This document shows positions 37,801-49,480 of a DNA stretch of 64,000 nt, piece by piece. The translations under genes were made by a program, and so were the position numbers. The notes below the pieces were generated by a model. It did no database searches, had not been told where the DNA came from, and was given only the letters and a program-made list of their open reading frames with translations. Origin of the DNA: Rhynochetos jubatus (Eukaryota; Chordata; Aves; Eurypygiformes; Rhynochetidae); the NCBI GenBank assembly GCA_027574665.1, contig CM050672.1:6866001-6930000 (forward strand). The letters run 5' to 3'. Numbering within the stretch: the stretch's first letter is position 1; every line of letters starts with the position of its first letter.

Positions 37801-40636
37801 GGGGACCGAGCACCCCGCACACCCTGCCTGCACCCAGGCCCCACGGCGGTGGGAGGCAAATGGGCGAGTGCTGGGCTACCGCGTCACCCTGAGCCCCAGG
37901 AGGAGGGGCAGGGACCCCCCCACCGTCTGCAACACCACCCACACCCAGTGCAACTTCTCCGCGCCGGTGGGGACCAGGAGGGTCTATCTCTCCGCCTACA
38001 ACGCTGCCGGGGAATCGGCACCGACCGAGGTCGTGTTCCTGGAGCAGAAAGGTGAGGACAGCGCACAACATCCAGAACTCCCGTGCCCCCCCTGGGGCTC
38101 TGACCCCCACCCCGGCAGCTCCACGGGCTCACAGATGGGGTGCTGTTCCCTCCCTGGGTGTGCAAGCCGGGGTGGGGGTCCCGGGCAGGGCAGGCGCCCT
38201 AATGGGGGGGGTGATGCGGGAGGGATGCTCCCCTCTGCCATCAATCTGTCTGGTTGTCCCCACGCAGGTCAGCCCCTGGCTGGGCTCCGAGCCGTGCCCA
38301 GGGGCGAGCGCAGTCTCTGGGTGCGCTGGGAGGCAGCACCGGTCCCGGTGGTCCCCGTGGTCGCCTACGTGCTGGAGTGGCAGCGGGTGGCCGCGGAGCC
38401 CGGCCACTGCAGTTCCTGCTGGCAGATGGAGCACGACGGCGCTACCACCGCAGCCCTCATCCAGGGTAGGCGGGGGGGTCCCTACCCTCCTGGTCAGCTG
38501 GGCAGGGGGATGTACCAGGGGCTGGCACCCCTCCTGGCCTCCCCAAGACCAAACCCTGCCCTGAGCCCACTCCACAGCCATCCCCCTCCCTCTGGATCTG
38601 CTCCAGGGGTGCGGCAGAGGGCAGGCGGGATGGTGCTGTGGGGCAGGTGCAGGGCAGCCCCAAACCCCCCGGGCCCCCCCTGCTCTCCATTGCAGATGGC
38701 ATTGAGCCTTTCCAGCGGTACAACGTCTCCGTGTACCCCCTCTACAAGGACACCGTCGGGGTGCCCGTCCACACTGCAGCCTACTCCAAGCAGAAGGGTA
38801 CGTGTGTTCCCAGCAGCTGCCCTCGGGGCCCCGGGGGGCTCACCCCACACCACCAAGCCTTTGCCTTTCAAGCAGGAGAGCCGGCTTTCCTGCCATGTAC
38901 CCCTAGTTCTGGGGCTGTGCACCAGAGCTCAGCCCACGGGGCTGGATCTTGGCTCCGAAAGCGCTCTCAGCCAGACTGAGCCCCACAGGGGGCACACTCA
39001 GTGGGTGTCCCCCCCCCGAGGCAGTGGTTCTGCACAGTGCCCAGTCACTTGCCCGTTTCAGCACCGTCCTACGCCCCGAAGCTCCACCTGAAGAGCATCA
39101 GCAAGTCGGACGCGGAGCTGTGCTGGGACCCGATGCCGGTCGAGATGCGAAACGGCTTCATCACCAGCTACACCATCTTCTGGGCCAACAGCACCGCCGA
39201 AGTGTCCAGTGAGTCCTGCCTGCCCCACCACCCGCCCCCCCCTGCCATCCCGCCTCTGTGGGTGGGGTGGGGACGGCAGCAGACTCCGTGCCCTCATCAG
39301 AGAGGGTTGGGGAGGGGGTGCAGGTCCCACGTAGGTGAGGGGCACCCGCAGAGCAGCCCCCGCTGTGCCAACAGCCCCCGCGTCTCCCCAGGTGCCACCG
39401 TGAATCCCTCTCTCAGCTCCTTTGTCATCCGGGAGCTGAAGCCGTCGACCCTGTACAAAGTGCACATCATGGCATCCACGGCCGCCGGCAGCACCAACGG
39501 CACCAGCCTGACCCTGGTGACCACGGTGCTAGGTGAGGGGGGGTGTAGGCACGGGAGGGGACCCGCCAGACCCCTGGGTCCTGCCCCAACCTCGCGGCAC
39601 AGTGTGGCCAGAGGTGCCCCGCCGTGGGTCCCGCTGTGACGCTCTCCCCTGCCCCTTTTCCAGACGACATCGAAATCCAGTTCCTCTTCCTGACGCTGGG
39701 GCTGATCTTTGTGCTGCTCATCCTGTTGCTCATCTGCTTCCAGAAAAACGGGCGGTGAGTACCGACAGCCTCCGTGGGCTGCACCGGCCCAGCTCCCCGT
39801 GGCCGCGGTGGCCTTGGCTGCGGCTGGGCTGCCGGCGGGACAGGGTGGACACAGGGAGCGGCAGCATCCCACTGCGGGCTCCGTGGGAGCAGGGCCAGCC
39901 CCAAGGCCGCCAGTTTCAGGCCCCCACCCCTCGTCCTGTGGCCACCAGGGTGAAGAAGCAGTTCTGGCCCAGCGTCCCCGACCCCGCTAACAGCAGCCTG
40001 GGCAAGTGGGTGCCAGCGGAGCTGCAGCAGGTGAGGCCTGGGCGGCTGCTCCCCCCAGGGCACCCCGCAAACAGCGGGGGGGGCACCCCGCAAGCAGGCC
40101 GTGACCACATCCCGTTCCTCCAGGAGCCTCTGCAGGTCCCCGGCGCGAAGGAGCCCGGCCTGGCGACCATTTCTACCGTCACAGTGCTCGAAAGGGCGGC
40201 GGGGAAGCAGCCGCCGGGCTGGGGCAAGGAGCCCACCCCCGAGCTCACCGGCCCCTTTCCCGCCCTGCCCCAGCCCTACGTGCGGCAGGAGGGACCCAGC
40301 ACGCCGGGCCGTGGCCGGGTGGCAGCGGAACCGTGCCCGGGCCCTCGCGGCAGCGGGGAGACAGTCCAGTACGCGCGGGTGGTGGGCGACGGGTACAAGG
40401 GCCAGCAGCAGCACGTCCTGCCTCGCCTCTACCTGCGCTCCAGCTCTACCCAGCCCCTGCTCCTCGACCCCAGCCCCAGCCCCAAGCCCTACGAGAACCT
40501 GTGGTTCCACGGGGCCGCCCCTGACGCCTGCCTGGGGGACGGGGACTGTCCCGAGGAACTGCCCGCCACCTTCCCCCTGCTGCAGGGCCTCCGCATCAGC
40601 GGGGCCGAGGAGCTCCACGACTGCCGGGTGTTTTAG
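34865..40636 (+). CDS. CSF3R: granulocyte colony-stimulating factor receptor
   Basis: Type I cytokine receptor for G-CSF, driving granulocyte production. Coding exons: 34865-34934, 35218-35517, 35833-35956, 36081-36250, 37036-37190, 37401-37554, 37653-37735, 37838-38051, 38268-38465, 38696-38797, 39062-39208, 39392-39532, 39664-39754, 39949-40030, 40124-40636. Phases join throughout, giving 847 aa (human 836) in 15 coding exons. Order: signal peptide (about 1-25), Ig-like domain (about 26-122), cytokine-receptor homology region with WSEWS at 310-314, three fibronectin III domains (about 326-620), transmembrane helix 626-645, tail. The tail shows Box 1 (WPSVPDP, 656-662), a Box 2-like ISTVTVLE (693-700), the STQPLL motif (785-790) and YENLWF (800-805), as in human CSF3R. 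Tyrosines are at 729 (YVRQ, STAT3-type YxxQ), 760, 768, 780 and 800; 768 looks extra. The first coding exon opens at 34839 with 26 nt of 5'UTR. Confidence 0.96.
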
Positions 40637-40739
40637 TGGCGGGGACCGGGCTAACGGGCCCGGCCCCGGGGCCACCCGAGAGGGGCCCGGCTCCCTCCGC
40701 CGGTGCTGTGTGCGTCCCCTCCCGCCCCTCCTCTCCCGC

Positions 40740-40745
40740 AATAAA
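40740..40745 (+). terminator. CSF3R poly(A) signal
   Basis: AATAAA lies 104 bp after the CSF3R stop, so the 3'UTR is only about 120 nt. The MRPS15 start codon is less than 240 bp downstream. Confidence 0.85.
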
Positions 40746-40749
40746 CAAG

Positions 40750-41079
40750 GACGCGCTGAGAGTGCCCCGGGGACGCCTCCGCGGCGGGACGGGACCGGAG
40801 GGGGCGGCGGGGCGCGAACCCGCGGCCCCGATGCGGGGTGGCGGCGGCGGCAGGGGGCGCTCCACCCCCGCCCCGCCCCGCCCATCGACGCGCTCGGCGC
40901 TCGGCCCCTGCGCTCGGCGCTCGGCTGTCGCGCCTGGGCAAGATGGCGGCGCCCGCGGCGGCGGGGCCGTGAGCGGCTGGCCATGCTGGCGCTGAGGGTG
41001 GCGCTGGGCCGCTGCCTGGCGGGACCGGCCCGCTGCGGGGTCGCCGTCCTGGGGAGCGCCCGCAGCGGCGACGGGACGG
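40750..41079 (+). promoter_or_regulatory. MRPS15 CpG-island promoter and 5'UTR
   Basis: TATA-less, very CpG-rich sequence directly after the CSF3R poly(A) site. A duplicated GCGCTCGGCGCTCGGC block lies at about 40899-40924. AAGATGGCGGC at 40941-40951 matches the YY1 element that usually sits just downstream of the start in housekeeping and ribosomal-protein genes, so transcription probably begins within a few tens of bases upstream of it. The exact start is not visible. Confidence 0.7.
40943..40972 (+). other. 9-codon upstream ORF in MRPS15 5'UTR
   Basis: An ATG in a good Kozak context (AAGATGG) opens a 9-codon frame, MAAPAAAGP, ending in TGA 10 bases before the MRPS15 start codon. The ATG is the one inside the YY1 motif. 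If transcripts begin upstream of 40943, this uORF would meet scanning ribosomes first and could lower MRPS15 translation. If the start lies at or after the motif, it is irrelevant. Confidence 0.5.
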
Positions 41080-44000
41080 GTGAGGCGCGGGGGGGAGCCC
41101 CCCGGTCGCTGGGAGGGAGGGTGGAAGGGGAAGCGGGGCCCGGGGGAGGAAGAGGAGGCCGGGCGGGGGGGGAACCGGGGTGCTGCTGCGGAGGCCGGGC
41201 GCGGGCAGGCCCCAGGGTGTCTCTCAGGGCACCGGGGTGAGCGGGGCTGAGCTCCCTCGTGGCTGCTGGGCTGCCTGGGCAGCGGGCCCGAGCGAGGCCC
41301 GGCCAGCGCCGAGCGTGTTGCGAGCGGGGAGCCGGGCTGGGCAGGCGCAGGGGCCAGGGCAGCTCGGGGACCAGCTCGGGCGGCTGCCAGGCCAGAGCTC
41401 TCCCAGGCGGGGCTGCTGTGAGCTGGGCCAGGGTGCGGGCTACGGCCTGCTGCCCGCTGCGTGTGCCGTTTCCGCACCGCGAGCGCGGGACGGCGTGCAG
41501 AGCCCCGTGCCCGCTGCGTGTGCCCGCTGCGTGTGCCCGCTGCGTGTGCCCGCTGCGTGTGCCGGCAGCCCCTGCACATCTCTGGTGCCTCACCACCCCC
41601 TTTGCAGGCCGGTTCCTGGACCGGCAAAGCCTGTACTTGGAAACACGCTTGAGGCACCGGTGAATAGTCTGAAGCAGATACTGATTCCAGAAGCAGAGGC
41701 CTTGGAAGAGCAGTTGGAAGAGTTTGTTCTTGAAAGGTCAAAGAGCGGCTTGATTTAGGCTGCTGATGAATATTCTCCTCTGTACCAAGCTGTGCCAGTC
41801 ACAGGCTGTCTCTGGGTCTCGTTCCCTCCGTGCTCGGCGGCTGGGGAAGTCCAGAGCAGCCGGTCTAACTGGCACATGAAATTACTTGAATTAGTTCGTC
41901 GCTTTAAACGCTCCAAATGGACGCAGTTCAGCTGGGAGCCCTCGCGCTCCCCGCGCAGTGTCTGTAATCTCTTCCTGCTGCCCTGTTCTTCTCATCTGGG
42001 TTCGGATCACCCTGAAGTGGCACAGCTTCACCCATTTGTCGTAGCACCTGTGTGAGAACCGCACTGAAGCGTTCCACACTCCTCTGGGACAAAAGACCCG
42101 GCTGGCCACTGATCACCTTGGAGTCTGAATACGCTGACCGGTATTTCTAGTGCAGGCAGAGCAATGTTTAATATTTATGGAACTGAGAAAGTGCACACAA
42201 GTCTGATAAGTCTTTGTTTTCTTCCATCAAGCTCGCAGTCCCTTTATTCAGCCAGCCAGATGCTACGCCAGACCTGTGAGAAGAAAGAGGAAAGGTACGT
42301 CAGGATTAACGGGCCCACGTGGCCAAATGTTGCCCCTAATGCCGGGGGAAGAGAGGGGATTTGGAGATATCAGTGGTGTTTATTTAAAGATGAATCATGA
42401 GGAGAGAGAGGAAATAACCCTGTTTTGGGGTTCCACAATCCTGCAGCCTCTTGATGGGTAATGGCGAGGGTGAAGGAGCCCGGCTCTTCTTGGTGGTGCC
42501 AAATGAGGGGCAGCGGTCCCAAACAGCAGGTTGGAGATGGTGGACACGACAGGAAAAAGGCTTCACTGAGAAGGCAGTGCGGTGTGGGAACACGCTTCGC
42601 AGAGGGGCTGTGGAATATCCATCCTCAGAGGTTGTCAGGGCTTTGCTAGACAAAGAAACCACGACAGTCCCGCTGTCAAGGGGAGATTGGACTAGAAACT
42701 TCATAAGGTCCCTTTGTAAACCTTTGTGTGGTTCTGGAAAGAATTCCTGGCAAGCTCAAAAGTTATTCAAAATTCAGCAGCTCGTGAGCATGTGGGAAAT
42801 TAGCAGTTGTCATTAGCAAGAGGTGTTGGTGCAATACACCGTGTTGTAAATCCAGAGTGCCAAAGGCAGGAGACTGGGCCTCATTTTATTCACTCAGTTC
42901 TGCTGACTCAGCTTGATCTCTAAGGTTCTTCCTTCTTGTTTGGAGCACACAGTCTGTTTTCTTTGCAACTTGTCTCCTCTGATCTAGTTTGCAGGCACGT
43001 TCAGAGCTCTGACTTTGTGCTGCTTTCCCTCAAACGTTAACCTTCTCTTTGTAGACATCCCCAGCCATTTGGACGATCTTCCTCCCACAATGCTGAAGAA
43101 AGATTATGCCAACGTCCCGATAATAAATAGGTACGATACAGGGAAAGAATGACTGTTCTCTTCAGAGATTTGTATCTTCCACAGATCGTGGAAGCTGTCA
43201 CCTGCTCGGGAATTAACTGATGCTCTGTGGTCACTGGCATGCGATTTAGCCCAAAAATTGCCAAGTCATTAGGAAAGTCAGGTTTGTAAAAGCCATCACT
43301 GGTTAGGGTTCTGTAAGGGGCTTGTTTACTTCATGTGAGATTACGTGCTGGTTGCCCACACCTCCTGTGGACTTTGTAGTCCGTAGAAAAAAGAAATAAT
43401 CTTGAAATACTAGAAATAATCCACGTCTGTCTTGACCTCTGGTGCTAGAGTGTGTAGTTAAACCACTCAGAATGAACAGCTTCTGAAATTTGGACCCGGA
43501 GTTGGGCTTGCTTATGCTTTGATTCCGGCCCCGCCAGTGCATGGAGAGGCTCTTGGCACAACTGGGACTGTCACAGAGCTTTGCAGGAGCCAGTCTTAAA
43601 ATTAATCATTTTGTCCTTGCGCACTTAGGTGGGGGTTAATCTTCAGCACCCAGTTTGCACGTGATGTTTCTTAGAATTGGTGAGACTTCAGCATCATTTG
43701 AATCACAGAATCTTTCAGGTTGGAAAAGACCTTTAAGATCACCGAGTCCAACCGTTAACCCAGACCTGCCAATCCCACCACTAACCCATGGCCCTGCGCA
43801 CCTCGTCCACGCGTCTCAAATCCCTCAGGGATGGTGACTCCCCCCGCCCACCCCCTCCCTGGGCAGCCCATTCCAGTGCCTGAAACAGCCGTGCTTCCCA
43901 CAGCAGCAGAACTACTCGATGCTTCTGTAATCTCAGCTGTGATTTTCCTTAGGAATGCAAGAAACAGTGTGTGGCTGACAGGTGTGGGAGGGGAGGAGAG

Positions 44001-47000
44001 TTGCTGTACATTTGTAGAGTTGAGAAAAGTTCCTGTGTTCTGCAAACCGAACCTCATTTCTGTTGTTAAAGTACTTTGTTCCCAGTTGACAAGCTAACCT
44101 GCGTTCTTGCAGCGTTGACGACGTAGTCAGAAGGCTGTTGTCGCTGGAGATGGCGAGCCAGGTTAGTTGTGATCTACTTGCATTTAAAAAAACCCAGAAG
44201 ATTGAGGGAGGGCGTTTGGGTAACACTTGTCTGTACTGGTAAAAGCCCTTCCCTTTATTTTGAAGCATTGCTCGGTGACTGCAAATTTGGGGATGTTAAA
44301 TACATGAGTGACGGGTCTCGTATGCTTCTAGAATGTAACACGCAGTCTGCCTCCTGATAATAATTGCATACTAAAACCAGAGAAGAACATACTGGGCAGT
44401 CAGAGGGGAGGGGAGGGAGTTACATTACTGAGCCTGTGTTCTAGAAAACAGGTGGCTGCACGGCAGAGGTTTTCTGGTGTCGTGGTTTAACTCTTTCCTG
44501 AGTAAACCCAACACATCTGGGCATACAAAAAGTAAAAGTAATTTGAAGCATGCAGTAAGCAAATTGTAAGGTCGCACAAAGATCTTTCCATTTCTTGCTG
44601 CTTACCCCTTAAGCTTAAAACGGTGCAAAAAGGAAAGGCTGCTGCCGGGTGAGATCAGCCTCAGGTCTCTTCCATTCAGGCCTCTTCAACACCCTCCCTC
44701 TGTCACCTTGGGGTGAGGGGTGTGCCTGGACTCTTGGTTTGAACATCGGCGATCGTGTTCTGCCAGGACCTCTGCCAGACTCGGAGCGCCGTCCTGCAAG
44801 CAGCACATCCTTTTTGCAGCGCTTCTTGCACGCTTTGTGATGGACACCGAGTAAAGCTGTTAATTACAAAGTCTTTATCTGGGCATTCGGGAGGAGAGCT
44901 GGGGTGTCTCAGACTTCCAGTGTTCCTGAGACAGCAACAAGCTCTCTTCTGTTATCCGCAGAAGGAGAAGGTGAAAGTAAAGACACAGCAGCTGGTGGAG
45001 AAGGTCAGGAGGTCTCCCAGTGACAATGGCTCCTTTGAGGTGCAAGGTGAGTTAAAAAAGGAGGAGGATATTGTTGGCAGATGGTACATCTCTGCTGTTA
45101 CTCAGCTGTTCCCACCCCAGCACTCCGAGCTTCTTGTATCAGGAGATCTCCCTCAGGGGAGCACCTGAGAGGCAGGTAGCCTGCCGTATGTCCTGGAGGG
45201 ACCTCTTCAGGCCTTGGGAGCATTGCAGAAGCCGTGCAGAGCCTTACTGCCAGATGTCTGCTGGTGCTTTCCACATTCCTGCTCCATATCCACCCTCCAA
45301 AGGCAGCATGTGCATTATTCTGCTGGAAGCACTTACGTGAAGCATCGCACCGCATTCATCACTAAAGTGAACTGCTAGATTGAGCCACAGAACCCAAATT
45401 TCCCTCTGTGTTGGAGAGCTCTGGCTGAAGCACGGGGTTGGGACAGTTTGGGGATGAAGGCCACACTGCCATTGACCAAGACACGCTCCTTTATCACTAA
45501 TAGGGGCCTTCAGTTTCTCAGGATGCCACCAGCACCTTTCTCCAATCCTGAATTCCCAAAGAACTCTTAGAAAGAACCTCTTAATTTGTGTCTGTTCCTC
45601 CAAAGCTTAAACCAAATGGAGGGAAATTAACGTAAAGTCACCGGTCATTGAGGCCAAGAGGCGTTTGCATAATTCATAGGATGTGTTGTTAAAAGTTTAA
45701 CCTCTAATTAAGCAGCTTCATCACAGGGGTAGTTCTGATTCGGGTTACGTAGGTTGTATTTTGCGGCTCGTGTTGCGCCGACGCAGAGGGCTGTGCGGTA
45801 ACATTTGCCGTGGCGCAGTGGGTACAGCAGTCCTCAACGGGCAATTGGAAGGGAATGCAGGTGGTGCTGTCTCACCCTGGAAAGCTGCTGCACTCACACG
45901 GCTTCTTCCGTTTGTGTTTACAGTCGCTATATTGACCGCCAAGATACGCACTTACGAGGAACACCTTCAGAGGCATCCCAAGGTAACAATAGTCTGAGCC
46001 CACGTCGCGGACAGCAGCTGCTCAGGTTGTTTTCTCAGTTTACACCAGCGGGATTTTAATCCTGGGGATTAAGGCTTTCCTAAGAATGTTTATAAACCAG
46101 TTGTAACTGTTCCCTGGTGCCAGTCTGGGAAACTGCTGGCTCGGTCACAGCTCCATGCTCACCAACTGAAATGCAGAGCCTGTTCTTTGTTGTTACTGGG
46201 CTGGTGGAAATGGCTGAGCTGGTGCCTTGGAGCGGAGTTTTAGTTAAGTTTATCCTGGCTGCAGATGTGGCTTCACCGCTCAGTTTTTAATGTAATTAAC
46301 GTTGTCACTTCTCTGAGAGAATTACTTCAACAGCAACAACTTGTTGATGACCAAAGCTTAAAGGGTAAAACAGAATAGAATTGGGTTTATGAGAAGCCAG
46401 AAGTACCAACCCTTTGAGCAGAAGAGACCTTTGGAAATGGCTTGCATGAAGCCTGCTTTGTACACAAATTACTTGGATAGAGAAATTTCTCCCAGCTTTG
46501 CCCTGAATGGCATGGCTCAAGCTACGCATATTCTTTTCCTACAAATAACCCAAACGGTCAGCTAGAGCCAAGTCACGTTTTATCTTCACATTTAATTTCT
46601 GGAAACACAAAGGCAAATGCTCCCGTGTTCTTTCTGGAACAATACATTTTGGGGGAGGCAGAGTTTTTAGCCAGTAGACCTTCCCTACAGTCTTTGTCTC
46701 CAAGCCACTGCAGCTTTTCCCACTGCCTGACACTGCATATGAGCTGAAAAGAGTCTTCAGGGCTGGGGGAGGAAGGTGCACACACAGGACGAAGAAAGCA
46801 GTTTCTGTGAACAGTAAATTAAGCCTTCTCGGATCTCCTTGTAGTGACCTACTGCGCTTGCAGCATCTGCCAAGAAAAACTGTTCTAAGATACTGTCCCT
46901 AACCTGATTGTTTCCTTTCAGCCATAGTCTGGTTTATTCCAAGTAATTTATTGGAATGGAAGTATAATCTGTCTGCAATCTAGTGAACGGTACGTCCTTT

Positions 47001-48759
47001 GCAGGATAAAAGTAACCGTCGCCGCATGCTGATGGATATAGATCGCCGGAAGAAACTCCTTGCGTATCTTCGCCGTGTCCGCTATGATGTCTTTGAGAAC
47101 ACGTGCAAGCAGCTGAATATCCAGTACACCCTGCCCCCCGCCTACAGCAGGAGGGTCACCAAGCGCTGGGTGGTGAAGAAGGCTTTCTGTCTGAAGGTAC
47201 GGAGCAGTGTGGAGAGGCACGTAGCTGGAGCAGGAAAACGGCTCTTTACGGAAGGGCACGACTAAGTTGAGAAAAGACTGATGGGTAAATCCTTTCAAGC
47301 CATCCTTTGAAATTTGGGAGTCAACAGTAATGGCTGTAGAGCAGTGCATAAGCAGGCGAAGAGACACTGCACAGGGGGCAGTGACGCATGTGCAGATTGT
47401 GCTACTGATTTCCTCAGAAATCACAGAATCATGGAATTGGTTGGGTTGGGAGAGACCTTAAAGATCATCTAGTTCCAACCCCCCTGCCACGGGCAGGGAC
47501 ACCCTCCACTAGCCCAGGTTGCTCCAAGCCTCATCCAGCCTGGCCTTGGACACTCCCAGGGATGGGGCACCCACAGCTTCTCTGGGCAACCTGTCCCAGT
47601 GCTCCCCACCCTCTGCGGGAAGAATTCCTTCCTGGTATCTAATCTAAATCTCCCTGCTTTCAGTTTAAACCCATTGCCCCTTGTCCTGTCACTACAGGCC
47701 CTTATAAAATGCCCCCCCCCAGCTTTCTTGTAGCCCCCCCAGGCACTGGAGGGGGCTCTAAGGCCTCCCCGGAGCCTTCCCTTCTCTAGGCTGAACCCCC
47801 CAACTCCTCCAGCCTGTCCCCATGGCAGAGGGGCTCCAGCCCTCGGAGCATCTCTGTGGCCTCCCCTGGACTCATTCCAACTGGTCGATACCCTTCTTCT
47901 GCTGAGGGCTCCACAGCTGGATACAGAACTGCAGGGGGGGTCTCCCCAGAGCAGAGCAGAGAGGGAGAATCCCCTCCCTCGCCCTGCTGGCCACACTTCT
48001 GATCCAGCCCAGGATCTGGTTGGCTTTCTGGGCTCCAGCGCACACGGCCGGCTCATGTTCAGCTTCTGAGCTGGTGCTGGTGCTGGCTGAGCCTGAGTTC
48101 AGCACTGAGCCTGAGTTCAGCCAGCACCAGCACCCCCAAGTCCTTCTCAGGGCTGCTGAGGAGAATGGTTCAAAACAGCTTTTTTGTTGTTGTTTTCTTT
48201 TGTCCCAAAGCCTGGTAGAGTAGTTAAACCGTGAGAGAGTTAAATTTGACAGGAGCTCCGGAACAGAAATGTGGGTAGGCCCACTGCCTACTCTTGCTGT
48301 CTGTAAGCACACTGGCGTACCTGCTGGCTGCAGTACATCTCGGCGCAGCTGCGCGGAATCCAAAAGCTGGCCGTGCCTTCCCGAAATACTAAATTTCAGC
48401 CCAAGGAAATAACAACCAAAAGACAGAGTAGCTATAACAGAATTCCTCCAAACGGTACCCTGACAACAGGGCTGGCTGGAGTCCCGGAGGAAGCGCACAG
48501 GAAGGAGGTGATGCTGCGCGGCGTGCTCTGGCCCCCGCACAGGAACTCGGAGCCGTGCTGCGTGCAGCCGTGGTGGAGCAGTTCCGCCCAGCAGCAGGCA
48601 GCCCTCTCCCTCCCCTTCTCTCACCTCCTTCTGTTCCAGGTTTTTCAGGAGGTGCGGAAGCTGAAAGCACCGGCGAGACTGAAGCAGAGAAGAGAGTGGC
48701 AAGCAAGAGCCAGAGCTGCGAAGGAGAAACAGGCGCAGTGCGAGGGGACGCCCGTGTAG
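40983..48759 (+). CDS. MRPS15: mitochondrial ribosomal protein uS15m
   Basis: Small-subunit protein of the mitochondrial ribosome, expected to bind 12S rRNA. Coding exons: 40983-41079, 42232-42294, 43055-43130, 44113-44161, 44962-45046, 45924-45982, 47005-47196, 48640-48759. All splice sites are GT-AG with matching phases, giving 246 aa (human 257). Residues 1-20 (MLALRVALGRCLAGPARCGV) are arginine-rich without acidic residues, like a mitochondrial presequence. The S15 core runs from about residue 80 to 207. VDDVVRRLLSLEMAS, KIRTYEEHLQRH and MDIDRRKKLL are family hallmarks, and the lysine/arginine-rich tail is usual. The start is the ATG that gives the presequence in frame with exon 2. Introns hold CR1 fragments at 42470, 43701 and 47420 and a 13-bp tandem repeat. 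Confidence 0.95.
41510..41561. repeat. 13-bp tandem repeat, 4 copies
   Basis: Four perfect CCCGCTGCGTGTG units in MRPS15 intron 1. A fifth copy lies upstream at 41453-41465. Confidence 0.9.
42470..42737 (+). mobile_element. old CR1 fragment in MRPS15 intron 2
   Basis: Degenerate CR1 3' sequence: GAGCCCGGCTCTTCTTGGTG, then GGCTTCACTGAGAAGG, GCTGTGGAATATCCATCCTC and GATTGGACTAGAAACTTC follow the usual CR1 order with many substitutions. It is clearly older than the copy in intron 7. Confidence 0.8.
43701..43884 (-). mobile_element. CR1 fragment in MRPS15 intron 3
   Basis: Reverse-orientation CR1 3' end. It starts AATCACAGAATCTTTCAGGT, then AAAGACCTTTAAGATCACC and GAGTCCAACCGTTAACCCAG. The body differs from the subfamily at 24190, 25240, 32738 and 47420. 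Confidence 0.88.
47420..48170 (-). mobile_element. CR1 LINE, about 0.75 kb, MRPS15 intron 7
   Basis: The longest CR1 in the window, inserted opposite to the gene. The + strand starts ATCACAGAATCATGGAATTG, passes the GGGCAGGGACACCCTCC, CTTGTCCTGTCAC and GGCCTCCCCGGAGCC blocks, and reaches the part encoding the end of the reverse transcriptase near 48140-48170. An internal duplication (CTGAGCCTGAGTTCAGC, twice) lies at about 48086-48122. The reverse-strand open frames 47469-48056 and 47872-48975 reflect this element and are not a host gene. Confidence 0.95.
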
Positions 48760-48791
48760 CGACGCGCTGGGGCTGACGCGGCCGCTCCAAC

Positions 48792-48797
48792 AATAAA
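48792..48797 (+). terminator. MRPS15 poly(A) signal
   Basis: AATAAA lies 33 bp after the MRPS15 stop codon, again giving a very short 3'UTR. Confidence 0.85.
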
Positions 48798-49480
48798 CAG
48801 CTACCTGAAGACACGGTGTCTCTTCGCTTACGTGCGCGATCTGCGCCGCGGGGAGCACCCGGAAACGCTCAACGAGTGGTTTTAAGCGTTCTAGAAGTTT
48901 AATTAAAGGCTGATGCGCTGGTCTGCGTTGTGAGCGGTTCGATGTGTGTGAGAGGAGCACCCGGGGGGCCTTCACCTCCGCCTCGCGGCAGGGAGCGGTG
49001 TCTGTCTCCCGTCATTACCCGGCGAGCCGGTCGGATTGCGGTGTCGAAGAGCATTGACCCAGCTGCTCGGCAGCATACGGCAGGGATTTGGGCTGCGGGA
49101 TGACAAATGAGGAGAGAGAGCGAGGTGGAATGTTGCTAATTTGGAAACCAAGGAGCCCTGACAGTAGCTCAGAGCGCTGTTCCCGCTCGCAGGGGAAGCG
49201 CCGGTGGTTTCGGAGCTCTGCAGCTGTGGAAACGGTGTTAATAATCAAATCTCCGATTCCCAGCAGGCTTACACGTTTATTGTGGTTCTCTGGCAATCAT
49301 CCCGCTGTCATTCCCAGACCTGGCGGGTTTGTGCTTCACCAAAACCCCTCTCGTGGTGCCTAAACTGGAAGTAAATTGCCCCGTTTCACTCATTTCGTCC
49401 CAAATCCTTTCGTTCCCGGGCACCGGCGCTGACACAGCCGGTAGTTTGGAACGGCCCCTGGTGCCGCTGGGGGTCTGCGG
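48798..49480. other. MRPS15-OSCP1 spacer
   Basis: Mixed-composition DNA with no gene, repeat array or recognisable element. It becomes CpG-rich toward the OSCP1 promoter. Confidence 0.6.

Noticed and set aside
39467-41596. 709-codon open frame on the minus strand
   Set aside because: It is the shadow of GC-rich CSF3R and MRPS15 exons on the other strand, shows no domain, and spans well-supported splice sites of both genes.
41619-41660. Possible extra MRPS15 exon after a good acceptor (CCCCCTTTGCAG) with a GTGAAT donor
   Set aside because: Joining exon 1 directly to 42232 gives a perfect phase match, and no family member I recall has sequence resembling this segment.
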